This document shows positions 17,365-26,278 of a DNA stretch of 64,000 bases, in pieces. The number at the start of each line of letters is the position of its first letter. Position 1 is the first letter of the stretch. The notes below the pieces were generated by a model that worked only from the letters and a program-made list of their open reading frames with translations, was not told the origin of the DNA and ran no database searches. The stretch is from positions 4,254,001 through 4,318,000 of the forward strand of contig NZ_CP065424.1 of NCBI RefSeq assembly GCF_017809215.1, read 5' to 3'. The DNA is from Heyndrickxia oleronia (GTDB lineage: Bacteria; Bacillota; Bacilli; Bacillales; Bacillaceae_C). The position numbers were made by a program, and so were the translations under genes.

Positions 17365-18381
17365 TTAATAACTAGCTTCAATAGTTTTTATCATTTCATA
17401 AGCACCATCAGATTTATTCGAACAAACGACAATCGTAAGGTTTCTATTAGGGTAATGAACAGAGCGAAAATTCACACCAGGGTCATAGCCCATTAAAATG
17501 TATTTTTCGACATGTTCCGAATTGGTTTGCATATATCCCCCATAACCATAATAAATATCATCTTTTACCTGCACACGTGGAGTTAACAAAGTTTGAGTCA
17601 TTTCTTTCGTTAACAGTCGAGCATTCATTAGAGCATCCCAAAAAGAGATCATATCTTCAGCTGTTACATAAGCACCCCCATCAGAAGAACTTTTAACTGG
17701 CAATGAATAAATATTTGTTCGCCATCCACCATCAGGCTTTTTTATATAACCAAGAGCCACTCGGCCAGGCAAATCATCCATTTCAAAATATCCGGAATCC
17801 GTCATACTTGCTTTTTTAAAGATAAATTGCTGAATGTAATCACTAAAAACAAGGCCACTAACTTCTTCTACTATCAGACCCAATAATATATAACCAGAAT
17901 TATTATAATGAAAGGTACCTAGCTCAGTTGTCATTTTTTCATTTTGAAACAATGGTAAAAAGTCTTGTAACCTTCGTAGATTATACATAGGCATCGATTC
18001 CCATAACTCCTCGAAGTCATCCATCACATCTTCATCGAAATAATCTGGTATACCTGATGTATGGGTTAATAGATGATGAATGGTTATTTCTTCATCAAAA
18101 TAAGGAAATTCAAAACTCAAGCATTCTTTAAGCTTAGTATCAAAATTTATTTTCCCCTTTTCAATTAGTTGACAAATGGCTATGGAGGTAAAAATTTTAC
18201 AACCTGAAGCTATCCCGAATCTCGTGTTTATTTGATTTTTAATTTTTTCAGCACGATTTGCATAACCATAACTCCCCGTTAACTTATCCCCATTTGAAAT
18301 TGCATAAAATGTTCCTGAAAATTGCTCTTTTGCTTGGACTTCCTCTATTTTATTTATTCTATCTTTACTATTCACATTCAT
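17365..18381 (-). CDS. Beta-lactamase-fold serine hydrolase (class C / PBP4* type)
   Basis: This 338-residue protein has the penicillin-binding/beta-lactamase fold. It shows the S-x-x-K motif as SGCK (about residue 59), the Y-x-N motif as YNN near 160, and HTSGIPDY in the family's conserved loop. No signal peptide is visible, so it is probably cytosolic, as are many esterase- or peptidase-like members. ATG 18381 lies six bases after AGGAGG; an ATG two codons earlier touches that site. Substrate cannot be predicted, and a role in beta-lactam resistance is unlikely. Confidence 0.85.
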   Translation of the reverse strand: MNVNSKDRINKIEEVQAKEQFSGTFYAISNGDKLTGSYGYANRAEKIKNQINTRFGIASGCKIFTSIAICQLIEKGKINFDTKLKECLSFEFPYFDEEITIHHLLTHTSGIPDYFDEDVMDDFEELWESMPMYNLRRLQDFLPLFQNEKMTTELGTFHYNNSGYILLGLIVEEVSGLVFSDYIQQFIFKKASMTDSGYFEMDDLPGRVALGYIKKPDGGWRTNIYSLPVKSSSDGGAYVTAEDMISFWDALMNARLLTKEMTQTLLTPRVQVKDDIYYGYGGYMQTNSEHVEKYILMGYDPGVNFRSVHYPNRNLTIVVCSNKSDGAYEMIKTIEASY

Positions 18382-18663
18382 AGTCATCCTCCTAAATGTT
18401 TAGTTATGGTAATCTAAATATTTCGAATTTTAAATTCAGAGCTATCTCTTTTCACGAATTTCCATATAACCCACTCCTTTTATCAAGGATAACATATTTC
18501 TAGAAGCTTCCAACCTGAAAAAATTCATTTCATCAAAGAACTTCTACTTGTTCAATCTATCAATACCAATCTATTTTCGAGTAAGGTTTTCAAGAACATT
18601 ATGTAAAACTCGTAAATATATTCACCTATTTTGATAAAGAAGTTTTTTTTATTGTAAAGTTTT
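18382..18663. other. Intergenic region, nothing recognised
   Basis: Apart from the divided 5' region of the serine hydrolase gene and the A-run preceding the rlmD terminator, I see no gene, repeat or clear promoter. Confidence 0.4.
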
Positions 18664-18716
18664 AAAGCTGCCAAGTTACCACCTGACGATTTCGTGCAGG
18701 CGGCAACTGGCAGCTT
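18664..18716 (-). terminator. Terminator of rlmD
   Basis: A long imperfect stem (AAGCTGCCAGTTGCCGCCTG paired with CAGGTGGTAACTTGGCAGCTT's complement) follows the stop codon by one base; the downstream T-run is moderate. Confidence 0.75.
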
Positions 18717-18717
18717 C

Positions 18718-20100
18718 TTAGTTTTTCAATACGAGTTTTCCAACTACTTCTACATGTGCCGTTTGTGGAAACATATCTACTGGCTGCAAATATTCAACCT
18801 CATACTTCTTTCCCAACATCTGCAAATCCTTCGCAAGGGTTGATGGATTACATGATACATAAATAAACTTTTTCGGCTTTACTTTCAAGATTGTGTCAAG
18901 AAACTTTTCATCACACCCAGTTCTCGGGGGATCAACTACTACCACATCTGGTCTCCAGCCTTCTTTTACCCATTTAAGCATGAGATCTTCTGCTTTTCCA
19001 GTGAAATAAGATGCATTTTTTCTTTCGTGCTTCCTTGCATTTTTCTTCGCATCTTCAATTCCCTCTGGTATTACATCCATTCCTCGAATTTCACCTGCTT
19101 TATCTGCAAGCCAAAGCCCAATAGTTCCTACTCCACAGTAGGCATCAACAATTTTTTCATTTCCTGTTAATGCTGCAGCCTCTTTGACTTCATTGTAAAG
19201 GATGACGGTTTGTGCAGGGTTTAATTGAAAAAATGCTCGTGCAGACAGTTCATAGGTAAATTCCTCTAAACGTTCCTCTACAATTTTATCACCTGCTAAA
19301 TGGATGGTTTCATCCCCAAGAATAATAGAGGTTCGTTTTGGATTAACATTTTGCATCACTGATACAACTTCAGGTAATCGTTTTTTTATTTCTGATAAAA
19401 TGGCTTCTTTACGAGGCAGTTCTTTTCTTGCTGTTACTAGCATAACCTGAACTTGACCTGTTTGAACACCTACTCGAGTGACAATGGTTCGTACAATGCC
19501 TTTTCGAGTCTTTTCATTATAAATTGGCACTCTAAAATCTGCTAAAATTTGTTTGACGATATTTGTTACTTTATTTGTAACAGGCTGTTGAACGATGCAT
19601 TCTGGTATATTAATCAATCGATGGGAGTCAATACTATACATACCAGCGATAACTTTCCCATGATCCTCTCCCAATTGGAATTGGCTTTTATTCCGATAAT
19701 GCCACGGGTTGTCCATTCCAATGGTTGGTCGAATGTCCATTTCTTCTATATTAAATCGAGTATGACGCTCCAATGCTTGAATGAGGATATCTCGTTTTTC
19801 TTTCAACTGCTGGGAATATTCTAAATGCTGAAGCTGGCAACCACCACATTGTTCATAAACAATACATGGAGCTTTTACTCGATGTTCTGAACGTTTTCGT
19901 ACCTTTTTGACGATGGCTTCTGCAAATTTAGGATGGGCTTTTGTTACTTCTACAACTACTTCTTCACCAGGTAAAGCACCTGGGACAAATACTACCTTCT
20001 TTTTGAAATAGCCGACACCCTCACCATTTATTCCTAAACGTTTAATTGTTAATGGAAACTGTTGCTTTACTTTTATTAAAAGATCTTTATCATTTTTCAA
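18718..20100 (-). CDS. rlmD: 23S rRNA (uracil-5-)-methyltransferase RlmD/RlmCD
   Basis: This enzyme methylates C5 of uridines in 23S rRNA (U1939; the B. subtilis homologue RlmCD/YefA also U747) using S-adenosylmethionine. The 460-residue protein has an N-terminal TRAM domain (about 10-68), an iron-sulfur Cys set (CIVYEQCGGCQLQ near 80), the SAM-binding DAYCGVGTIGL motif, the DPPRTGCD motif, and the catalytic Cys 417 in YVSCNPSTL. ATG 20100 is followed immediately by a typical start. It lies between pdaA and the serine hydrolase, in the same order as the B. subtilis yfj region. Confidence 0.94.
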   Translation of the reverse strand: MKNDKDLLIKVKQQFPLTIKRLGINGEGVGYFKKKVVFVPGALPGEEVVVEVTKAHPKFAEAIVKKVRKRSEHRVKAPCIVYEQCGGCQLQHLEYSQQLKEKRDILIQALERHTRFNIEEMDIRPTIGMDNPWHYRNKSQFQLGEDHGKVIAGMYSIDSHRLINIPECIVQQPVTNKVTNIVKQILADFRVPIYNEKTRKGIVRTIVTRVGVQTGQVQVMLVTARKELPRKEAILSEIKKRLPEVVSVMQNVNPKRTSIILGDETIHLAGDKIVEERLEEFTYELSARAFFQLNPAQTVILYNEVKEAAALTGNEKIVDAYCGVGTIGLWLADKAGEIRGMDVIPEGIEDAKKNARKHERKNASYFTGKAEDLMLKWVKEGWRPDVVVVDPPRTGCDEKFLDTILKVKPKKFIYVSCNPSTLAKDLQMLGKKYEVEYLQPVDMFPQTAHVEVVGKLVLKN

Positions 20101-20187
20101 AAATTATCACTCCGCTATCACATGGCTACGTTTTTTCTGTATTATATCACAAAGTAGGATGGGCAAGAATTCAGAGGGACATTGTGT

Positions 20188-20223
20188 AAAAAAGAAAAGT
20201 CTCGAACATGATGTCCGAAACTT
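20188..20223 (-). terminator. Terminator of pdaA
   Basis: On the minus strand AAGTTTCGGACAT and TGTTCGAGACTT form a stem with G-U pairs, followed by TTCTTTTTT. Confidence 0.85.
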
Positions 20224-20236
20224 AACATCGGTTAAC

Positions 20237-21028
20237 TTATTTATTTGGCTTTTTTCCTCTCTCTTTTACCATATAGTCATCCAAACTTTTAAATTGATAA
20301 CCCTTTGCTTTTAAATCTTTAATCACTTTTTCTAATGCATCTGCATTATCTTTTGAAACAGTGTGGAGAAGCATTACCGCCCCTGGATGAACTTGAGCCA
20401 TAATATTATCATAGGAGTATTTCCACCCTTGTTGTTGGTCGACATTCCAATCTCTAAAGGCAAGGGACCAAAGAACATGGGTATATCCTTCATCATTTGC
20501 TAATTGCATAGTTCGCTCACTTAAGATCCCTCTCGGAGGGCGTAAATATAGCATTTCTTTTTGTTTAGTAATTCGAGCCGTTTCATCTTTGACTTTTCGT
20601 AGTTCTTCTCTTAATTTTTCATCTGAAACTTGGGTTAAATCCGGATGGCTCCATGAGTGATTACCAACAATATGTCCTTCAGCTACCATTCTCTTTACTA
20701 GATCAGGCTTTGATTTTAGGTAATGCCCTGTTACAAAAAAGATAGCAGGTACTTTTTCCTTCTTTAGGACATCTAAAACTTTTGGTGTATAGCCATTTTC
20801 ATATCCATTATCAAAGGTTAAATAGAGAACCTTATCATTTGGATTTCCTTTATAAAATGCATGATATTTTTTTAAAAGTTCATCATATTTTGCTCCTGCC
20901 TCCGCTTGCTGTTCATTTTTTCCTTTATTAAATCCCCAATGAACAGGAAAATTGGAAGCAGCAGATACTGGATTTGAAAGTATTCCTGCTAGGAGAATTA
21001 CGTTTATCAATATTAACCATTTTTTCAT
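20237..21028 (-). CDS. pdaA: Peptidoglycan N-acetylmuramic acid deacetylase PdaA
   Basis: This enzyme deacetylates muramic acid in spore cortex peptidoglycan, the first step to muramic-delta-lactam, which the germination hydrolases need. The 263-residue protein has a cleavable signal peptide (residues 1-23, ending VSA-AS), the NodB-type motif TFDNGY with Asp 73, the metal histidines His 124 and His 128 (HSWSH), and RPPRG. Length and the unusual DNGYENGY segment match B. subtilis PdaA. It should be forespore-expressed. Its upstream region holds a cluster of DnaA-box-like sequences. Confidence 0.94.
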   Translation of the reverse strand: MKKWLILINVILLAGILSNPVSAASNFPVHWGFNKGKNEQQAEAGAKYDELLKKYHAFYKGNPNDKVLYLTFDNGYENGYTPKVLDVLKKEKVPAIFFVTGHYLKSKPDLVKRMVAEGHIVGNHSWSHPDLTQVSDEKLREELRKVKDETARITKQKEMLYLRPPRGILSERTMQLANDEGYTHVLWSLAFRDWNVDQQQGWKYSYDNIMAQVHPGAVMLLHTVSKDNADALEKVIKDLKAKGYQFKSLDDYMVKERGKKPNK

Positions 21029-21107
21029 TCTGTCACCTACTTTTTACTCTTATTTTTTTCGTAGGTAGCTTAGATATGCTAGATAAAATCTTCCAGTCCT
21101 TTGCTAT

Positions 21108-21272
21108 TGTGGATAAATAATTCGTTTTCTTATTACACGTTCTTTTTCCTGTGGATGATTATGGTTTTTGTGGATGAAACTGTTGATATTGTGGACAATA
21201 TTGAAAATAAATAGAATTTTTACACATATTTTAGAGGAAACTAATTTTCTATCTGTCTTTTTTTGTGGATAA
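21108..21272. promoter_or_regulatory. Cluster of five co-oriented DnaA-box-like sites
   Basis: TGTGGATAA (the complement of the consensus TTATCCACA) occurs exactly at 21108-21116 and 21264-21272. One-mismatch versions lie at 21150-21158 and 21169-21177 (TGTGGATGA) and at 21190-21198 (TGTGGACAA). All are on the same strand. Start-to-start distances are 42, 19, 21 and 74 bases, close to 4, 2, 2 and 7 helical turns, so all sites face the same side of the helix. B. subtilis has DnaA-box clusters outside oriC that bind DnaA and restrain initiation. The region is intergenic, upstream of pdaA. Confidence 0.75.
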
Positions 21273-21372
21273 GTCAATTTATTTGGAGTATGACTATGCT
21301 CATTAAACTCTATTAACTGCACGTCCAATTATTTTTTCTCACATGAAGGTGCAGTCTTATGTATGATTATCT

Positions 21373-22140
21373 TTATTTATCTATAAAATAGGTATCATAC
21401 GATCCTTTTAATCGGTATCCTAACTTCTGGGCTAATTTAACGGATTCAATATTAGCACCATCCCAGCTTGGATATAATCCTCGCTCCAGACATTCCTTTA
21501 TCAATGCGGCGGCTGTTATCCTAGCTAAGCCTTTCCTTCTATACTCAGGATGAGTAGCAATTTCAATCTCAATTCCTTCATCATAAATGCTGAAAGATGT
21601 TGCCCCACAAACTACTTTTCCATTTTTTAATACAGCAAAACCTATACCACGATCTATAAAATCAGCAATTGAATCAAATTGACTAATAAAATCCTCCGAC
21701 AACTTATGAAGTGATGAGTTTTTTGCTATAGTAGCATCAATTTTAACTAGCTCATATCCCTTTGGTACAGCATTTGATAATTCTTCCATATATCTTATGT
21801 CAAGATGTTCTAGATTTTTTATGAATTGATATCTTTGAAACTTCTCAAATCTTCCATTATGTACTTCTTCAATAAGGCTTTTCCATTCATCCGTTTCTAC
21901 AATAGCAAGTGTAAAATCAGGCAAGTTGTATAGAAGTTCTTCTGCTCCCTTTGAAGAAGGATTTCCTGCATAAAAAACAAATATTCCTACCGTCACTTGT
22001 GCAGCAGTTGGATTTTCTAAATCATCTACCCATACTCTGCCCATATGACCTTGAAGAGCAGAAAGTATGATCGTACTATCCATGCTAGCAAACATTGAAC
22101 TTAGATTTTTTCTTTGCTCTCCATTAACCTCATAAATCAT
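21373..22140 (-). CDS. GNAT acetyltransferase, ZmaR-like (PF12746 type)
   Basis: This 255-residue protein has a divergent N-terminal half and a C-terminal GNAT domain with the acetyl-CoA loop YRRKGLARITAAALIKECLE and the terminal strand motif ESVKLAQKLGYRLKGSYDTYFID. The arrangement, with a CGATSFSIYDEGIEIEIATH strand before the loop, is that of the GNAT family containing zwittermicin-resistance ZmaR. The acceptor substrate is unknown. It heads a run of three acetyltransferase genes on the minus strand, but spacings of 37-70 bases leave co-transcription uncertain. Confidence 0.82.
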   Translation of the reverse strand: MIYEVNGEQRKNLSSMFASMDSTIILSALQGHMGRVWVDDLENPTAAQVTVGIFVFYAGNPSSKGAEELLYNLPDFTLAIVETDEWKSLIEEVHNGRFEKFQRYQFIKNLEHLDIRYMEELSNAVPKGYELVKIDATIAKNSSLHKLSEDFISQFDSIADFIDRGIGFAVLKNGKVVCGATSFSIYDEGIEIEIATHPEYRRKGLARITAAALIKECLERGLYPSWDGANIESVKLAQKLGYRLKGSYDTYFIDK

Positions 22141-22177
22141 AGCATTCCTTCTTTCGAATAAACATTGTAATTAAATC

Positions 22178-22666
22178 TCAGATTTTTCTACCAAACAAAC
22201 TACTTTTACTTATTTCCAATTTCATGATTTCTTCATCCCCAACTGACTGTCCTAAAGGAAAGAAACCTAAATCCTTATACAATCGGCGGGCAAGTTCATT
22301 CTCTTTGTGAACAGTCAAGCGAATTTCCTGACATTGGGGAAAACGTTGAAGAATCCAGCGAATCATCTCAATCATTGATTGCTTTCCATATCCCTTATTT
22401 TGATGGATATGATCAATAAAAAATCCATTAATCCAATACATATTACTCGTCGATTCTTCATAAGCATGCATGATAAATCCTACCATTGTCTCGTTGTCAT
22501 AGATCGCAAATGGTAGATATTCTACATTTTTCCCATCAGGTTTAATGAATACTTTTGCCAAAGAGACGGCAACTGATGGAACAAATACTTGTTGATGATC
22601 CGAAACCTTTAAAGCTAAAGCCTCTTCCCAGTTATCTCTAGTTACTGCTTTGAGCTGTACTGACAT
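22178..22666 (-). CDS. GNAT acetyltransferase, spermine/spermidine N1-type (BltD-like)
   Basis: This 162-residue protein is a single GNAT domain. It has the opening LKAVTRDNWEEALALKVSDHQQ and the acetyl-CoA loop HQNKGYGKQSMIEMI, then LTVHKENELARRLYKDLGF, resembling BltD and PaiA-type polyamine acetyltransferases. The likely reaction is acetylation of a small polyamine or amine, but substrate specificity is inferred only from overall similarity. ATG 22666 has an AAGGAGAAATCAG site. It lies between two other acetyltransferase genes in the same orientation. Confidence 0.8.
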   Translation of the reverse strand: MSVQLKAVTRDNWEEALALKVSDHQQVFVPSVAVSLAKVFIKPDGKNVEYLPFAIYDNETMVGFIMHAYEESTSNMYWINGFFIDHIHQNKGYGKQSMIEMIRWILQRFPQCQEIRLTVHKENELARRLYKDLGFFPLGQSVGDEEIMKLEISKSSLFGRKI

Positions 22667-22734
22667 TCTGATTTCTCCTTAAATCTCCAAATTACAATGC
22701 TAAAAGGTTATTTCGCTACATTTATTTTGAGAAA

Positions 22735-23337
22735 TTAATTCGAATATGAATTCCTTTTTTCAATTAATTTTCTTTTTACATTTGACCATTCTTGATTGGT
22801 GATGGAATACAAAACGGCGTTCCGAATATAACCGTTAGCGAGAATCCTTTCATTTCTTAAGACTCCTTCCTTAACAGCACCTAATCGTTCAATCGCTTTC
22901 TGAGAACGGAGGTTTCGTTCATCTGTTTTTAATTGCACTCGAATCATCTGCAATTCTTCAAAACAATAGGATAGAAGAAGTAGTTTGCAATCTGTGTTGA
23001 CAAATGTTCTTTGGAAATCGGCTCCATACCAGGTTGATCCAATCTCACATGATTTTTGGGCAAAATTAATTAAGCTCATTTTTGTCGTTCCAGCTACTTG
23101 ATTGCTATCTTTCAGAATAACGACAAAGGGTAACGAGATATTTTGTTCCCGTTCTTTAATCGCATTCATGACCCATTCCTGCATTTCTTTCTCCGTTTCA
23201 ACTACGGTTAACATATATGCCCAATGGTTTGAGCTGTTTATTGCAAATAGAGGTTTGGCATGATCGAACTCCATAGGTATTAATTTAATGTTCTCATTTT
23301 CTAATCTCGGTGGAGTTTGGAAAAATAAATCTGTCAA
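22735..23337 (-). CDS. GNAT acetyltransferase, RimJ/RimL type
   Basis: This 200-residue protein has the RimL-like layout: an N-terminal NENIKLIPMEFDHAKPLF strand-helix, IGSTWYGADFQRTFVN (a degenerate acetyl-CoA loop region), and LKTDERNLRSQKAIERLGAV followed by KEGVLRNERI, the family's C-terminal signature. Such enzymes acetylate protein N-termini or small molecules. ATG 23337 has AAGGAGAG upstream. It ends 68 bases from the next acetyltransferase gene. Substrate is unknown. Confidence 0.84.
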   Translation of the reverse strand: MTDLFFQTPPRLENENIKLIPMEFDHAKPLFAINSSNHWAYMLTVVETEKEMQEWVMNAIKEREQNISLPFVVILKDSNQVAGTTKMSLINFAQKSCEIGSTWYGADFQRTFVNTDCKLLLLSYCFEELQMIRVQLKTDERNLRSQKAIERLGAVKEGVLRNERILANGYIRNAVLYSITNQEWSNVKRKLIEKRNSYSN

Positions 23338-23366
23338 ATAACATCTCTCCTTGAATCATTTTGATG

Positions 23367-23903
23367 TTAGGATAATGGATAATCTTTTGAACCCATATAT
23401 CGATCTTTTAAGATGTTACGATGATGCTTTTCATGTCCAGCAATTATGTATGCAATTGCACGAACTGTTACCTCCGAATGATTGGCATTCCCTTTCCGGA
23501 CCCATGCCACTTCCTTTAAACCTTTAAGTAAGTTAGTCGTCGATTGGCGAATTACATATAAATTTTCTAGAAGCTCTTGCAAAGATTGCTCGTTAAATGC
23601 GGCATTTTGTACATATAAATTTTCTTCAAATCCTGGAAGTGAAATCGTTTCTCCTCGAGCAATACAAAGAAGCCGATATGCCATAATTCGCTCAGTATCC
23701 GCCATATGGCCTAACACTTCCTTGATGGTCCATTTTCCACACTCATAGCTAAACTGGCTTTGATCCTCTGAAAGCCCATTTAACATATGGATGGTTTCAC
23801 GTATTTGTTCACTAAGTATCTGAACAATATTGCCCTCTGGTACTAATTCAATATATCCTGTATAAAAAGGATCGTATTCACCGGGATTAGGACGATTTTG
23901 CAT
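23367..23903 (-). CDS. DinB family protein
   Basis: This 178-residue four-helix-bundle protein of the DinB/YfiT superfamily is probably a metal-dependent enzyme, possibly a thiol transferase. The metal-binding histidine pattern is visible as VLGHMADTERI (first His) and AGHEKHHRNIL (second and third). The N-terminus RPNPGEYDPFYTGYIELVPEG is typical of this subgroup. ATG 23903 has AAAGGAGTGATCGC upstream. It lies just downstream of the alkylation-repair genes in the direction of transcription, with a 57-base gap. Function is not established. Confidence 0.86.
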   Translation of the reverse strand: MQNRPNPGEYDPFYTGYIELVPEGNIVQILSEQIRETIHMLNGLSEDQSQFSYECGKWTIKEVLGHMADTERIMAYRLLCIARGETISLPGFEENLYVQNAAFNEQSLQELLENLYVIRQSTTNLLKGLKEVAWVRKGNANHSEVTVRAIAYIIAGHEKHHRNILKDRYMGSKDYPLS

Positions 23904-23960
23904 GCGATCACTCCTTTATTATTTATTTTAACACAAGATTCTGAATACGATGATGGTTAT

Positions 23961-24440
23961 TTATTTTTTATTAGCCTTCTCATGGTTTAGCAACCATTCT
24001 TTTCTCCACAGTCCACCAGCATATCCAGTTAACGTTCCATTTGCTCCAATAATTCGATGACAAGGAATCACGATGCTTAATTTATTTTTACCATTTGCAG
24101 TTCCTACAGCTCTTACGGCCTTTTCATTCCCTATCGAGACTGCAATATCCCTATACGAACAGGTTTCAGCATAGTTAATTTTGGTCAACGCATTCCAGAC
24201 GCTTTTCTGAAAATCTGTCCCGTCATATGCTAATGGAAAAGTAAAGCTTTGTCGTTCTCCTTTAAAATATTCATCTAGCTCCTCATAGCAATCTATTAGA
24301 ACCTTAGGAGTTTTTGCTGAAATAGAGCGAAACGATACATCTTGGTCTATAAACAGAATCGAATGGATTGCTTTATTGTCCCCTGCAATTTCCACGATTC
24401 CAATTGGGGATTCATAATAGATTTTTTCTACTTTATTCAT
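23961..24440 (-). CDS. ogt: Methylated-DNA--protein-cysteine methyltransferase
   Basis: This suicide repair protein takes methyl groups from O6-methylguanine onto its own cysteine. The 159-residue protein has the active-site motif IPCHRIIG (Cys 127), and the upstream helix-turn-helix AVRAVGTANGKN that flips the base. ATG 24440 follows GGAGG at seven bases and overlaps the end of alkA by eight bases; an in-frame ATG ten codons earlier is inside alkA. It completes an adaA-alkA-ogt operon and corresponds to AdaB of B. subtilis. Confidence 0.95.
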   Translation of the reverse strand: MNKVEKIYYESPIGIVEIAGDNKAIHSILFIDQDVSFRSISAKTPKVLIDCYEELDEYFKGERQSFTFPLAYDGTDFQKSVWNALTKINYAETCSYRDIAVSIGNEKAVRAVGTANGKNKLSIVIPCHRIIGANGTLTGYAGGLWRKEWLLNHEKANKK

Positions 24441-25347
24441 ACAAAGACCTCCATAAATAAAATGTAGCATAGGCTTGCCACCCGCTCCAGTTTGTTGCGA
24501 TTTCTTTTATTTCTTCGATGGTTGGCTTTCGTTCCAATTCAAGCTGAATTTTTAATGCATTATGCAGTCCCACATCAGCAATTGGAAATGCACTTGGGTC
24601 ATTAAGACATTTCATCATCACATAATCGGCTGTCCAAGCTCCAACCCCTCTAATAGCCATTAATGTTTCATGTACCGCATGATTATCCTGTAAATTTTTT
24701 AAACTTGTCTTCGTTAAAACTCCTTCTGTAATTAACTTTGCAATATCAAGAATATATTCTGACTTCCGCGTTGTAAATTGGAGTTTTTTTAAATCCTCAA
24801 CTTCTAATAAAGCAATTCTTTGAGCAGAAGGATGAAGCCAGTAGGTTTCCCCATTCCATACTAGTTTTTCTCCAAATTGTGTAACAAGCCGACTTTTTAA
24901 TGTATAGGCAAAAGTAAGATTAATTTGCTGGCCGATAATTGCCCAAGTTAATGCTTCAAATAAATCTGGTATACCGATCATCCGCAGTCCAGCATATTTT
25001 TTCACGAGTGGGGATAAAATGTGATCTTCATTTGCCATACTATAAAAACTTGTTAAATCTTTTTCTAGATCAAACCATTCATAGATATAAGCAACAATTT
25101 GTTCACGTTCATTAGAACCTGGCTCTCCTGATAAAAATTCAACTTTGAGTGTAGAATTGCGATTACTGATCCTGATTAAAATCATTTTTTGATCTATTTT
25201 TAACAGCTTGTAAAGTTCATTTTCCACGATACGATGCAGTAGCTCATACTCGGATCTCCCAAGAAAAACGAGCAATTCATAAAAATTGAATTCCTCAGGA
25301 AGTGAAATTTCAAGAAATGTCTCATGATCCACCCATTCCATTCTCAT
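24433..25347 (-). CDS. alkA: DNA-3-methyladenine glycosylase II
   Basis: This base-excision enzyme removes 3-methyladenine and other alkylated bases from DNA. The 304-residue protein has an AlkA N-terminal domain, then the HhH-GPD core with LMAIRGVGAWTADYVMMKCL (helix-hairpin-helix) and the catalytic Asp in PIADVGL. I chose ATG 25347, which follows GGAAGG, over an ATG nine codons earlier. The start overlaps the end of adaA by about 26 bases, and the end overlaps ogt, so the three are translationally coupled. In B. subtilis alkA is divergent from adaAB; here it is inside the operon. Confidence 0.94.
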   Translation of the reverse strand: MRMEWVDHETFLEISLPEEFNFYELLVFLGRSEYELLHRIVENELYKLLKIDQKMILIRISNRNSTLKVEFLSGEPGSNEREQIVAYIYEWFDLEKDLTSFYSMANEDHILSPLVKKYAGLRMIGIPDLFEALTWAIIGQQINLTFAYTLKSRLVTQFGEKLVWNGETYWLHPSAQRIALLEVEDLKKLQFTTRKSEYILDIAKLITEGVLTKTSLKNLQDNHAVHETLMAIRGVGAWTADYVMMKCLNDPSAFPIADVGLHNALKIQLELERKPTIEEIKEIATNWSGWQAYATFYLWRSLYE

Positions 25348-25906
25348 CACTCCCTTCCTTATTTCTAAATTCACTTGGAGAACAATTTTTCACTCGCCGA
25401 AATGCTCGATAAAAATTAGAAGGACTATGGAATCCCACACCATAACAAATGTCTAGATTTGAAAGTTGAGTGTTTTTAAGAAGATGGGCTGCTTTATCAA
25501 TCCTAATTCTTTCTAAATAAGCTCTTGGAGTCTCATTGGTTTCTTGTTTAAAAAGTCTTTCTAGATAAAACGGACTTATCCCAACATTCTCTGCAATATC
25601 GTTTAAAACAAGCCTTTGTGTATAATGATTGATTAGAAAGCTTATTACCGCTTTAACGATTGCAGTATTCGGGGATTGCTCAACCTCTGGCTGGCATCTT
25701 TTACACGCTCGATAGCCTGCCTTTTCAACCATTTCAATATCATGATAAAACTCAACATTTATTTTTTTGGGTTTTCTTGATCTACATGAAGGACGACAGT
25801 AGATCTTTGTCGTTTTAACAGCTGTATAAAATAACCCATCATAGGTTTGATCACAAGCCATTATTTTTTCCCACATTTCATCAAAAGAAAGATTGAGATC
25901 AGCCAT
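25322..25906 (-). CDS. adaA: Methylphosphotriester-DNA methyltransferase/activator AdaA
   Basis: This is the sensor and activator of the adaptive response to alkylation. The 194-residue protein has the Ada zinc domain with Cys 37, 41, 68 and 71 (YCRPSC and CKRC); Cys 37 would accept the methyl group from phosphotriesters. It is followed by an AraC-type double helix-turn-helix (ISPFYLERLFKQETNETPRA, then GFHSPSNFYRAFRR). Once methylated it should activate its own operon, which here includes alkA and ogt. Size and layout match B. subtilis AdaA. ATG 25906 has AAGGAGGAAATAG upstream. Confidence 0.95.
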   Translation of the reverse strand: MADLNLSFDEMWEKIMACDQTYDGLFYTAVKTTKIYCRPSCRSRKPKKINVEFYHDIEMVEKAGYRACKRCQPEVEQSPNTAIVKAVISFLINHYTQRLVLNDIAENVGISPFYLERLFKQETNETPRAYLERIRIDKAAHLLKNTQLSNLDICYGVGFHSPSNFYRAFRRVKNCSPSEFRNKEGSDENGMGGS

Positions 25907-26123
25907 AGAGTGCTATTTCCTCCTTTTATCATACTTCATTTAATTGTGTCGTATTTATTATTATAAAAGCAATAATTTTAACCATTTAGTTTATTGTTGT
26001 ACCATTTTATCAAAGTCAGTTTACTTATTTCGTCCTTATTCTTGCTCTTATGGTCGAAAGATGAATCTTAATGATAGAAAGCATGTCCAATTTTTATAAG
26101 TGTCTCTACCTCTGTATTTGATT

Positions 26124-26171
26124 AAAAAACTCCATACTCCGAAAAAATAGTCTGTACGCACGAGTATGGAG
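26124..26171 (-). terminator. Terminator of the DUF1259 gene
   Basis: A 10-bp stem (CTCCATACTC / GAGTATGGAG) is followed on the minus strand by TTTTTT. It lies about 110 bases past the stop, beyond a repeat fragment. Confidence 0.8.
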
Positions 26172-26201
26172 AGATACTTCGCAATCAAAATTTTGAATTA
26201 G

Positions 26202-26250
26202 GCTCTTTTCACAAACATTGTTGCTATTTAAGTAAAGTTTGACTATTAAC
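26202..26250 (-). repeat. Terminal fragment (F) of the intergenic repeat family
   Basis: On the minus strand it reads CTTTACTTAAATAGCAACAATGTTTGTGAAAAGAGC, broken here as CTTTACTTAAATAGCAACAA and GTGAAAAGAGC. This is the 3' end of the unit, with nearly the consensus sequence. Confidence 0.65.
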
Positions 26251-26278
26251 TATTAGCTGAAGACCACTTCTTCAAGTA

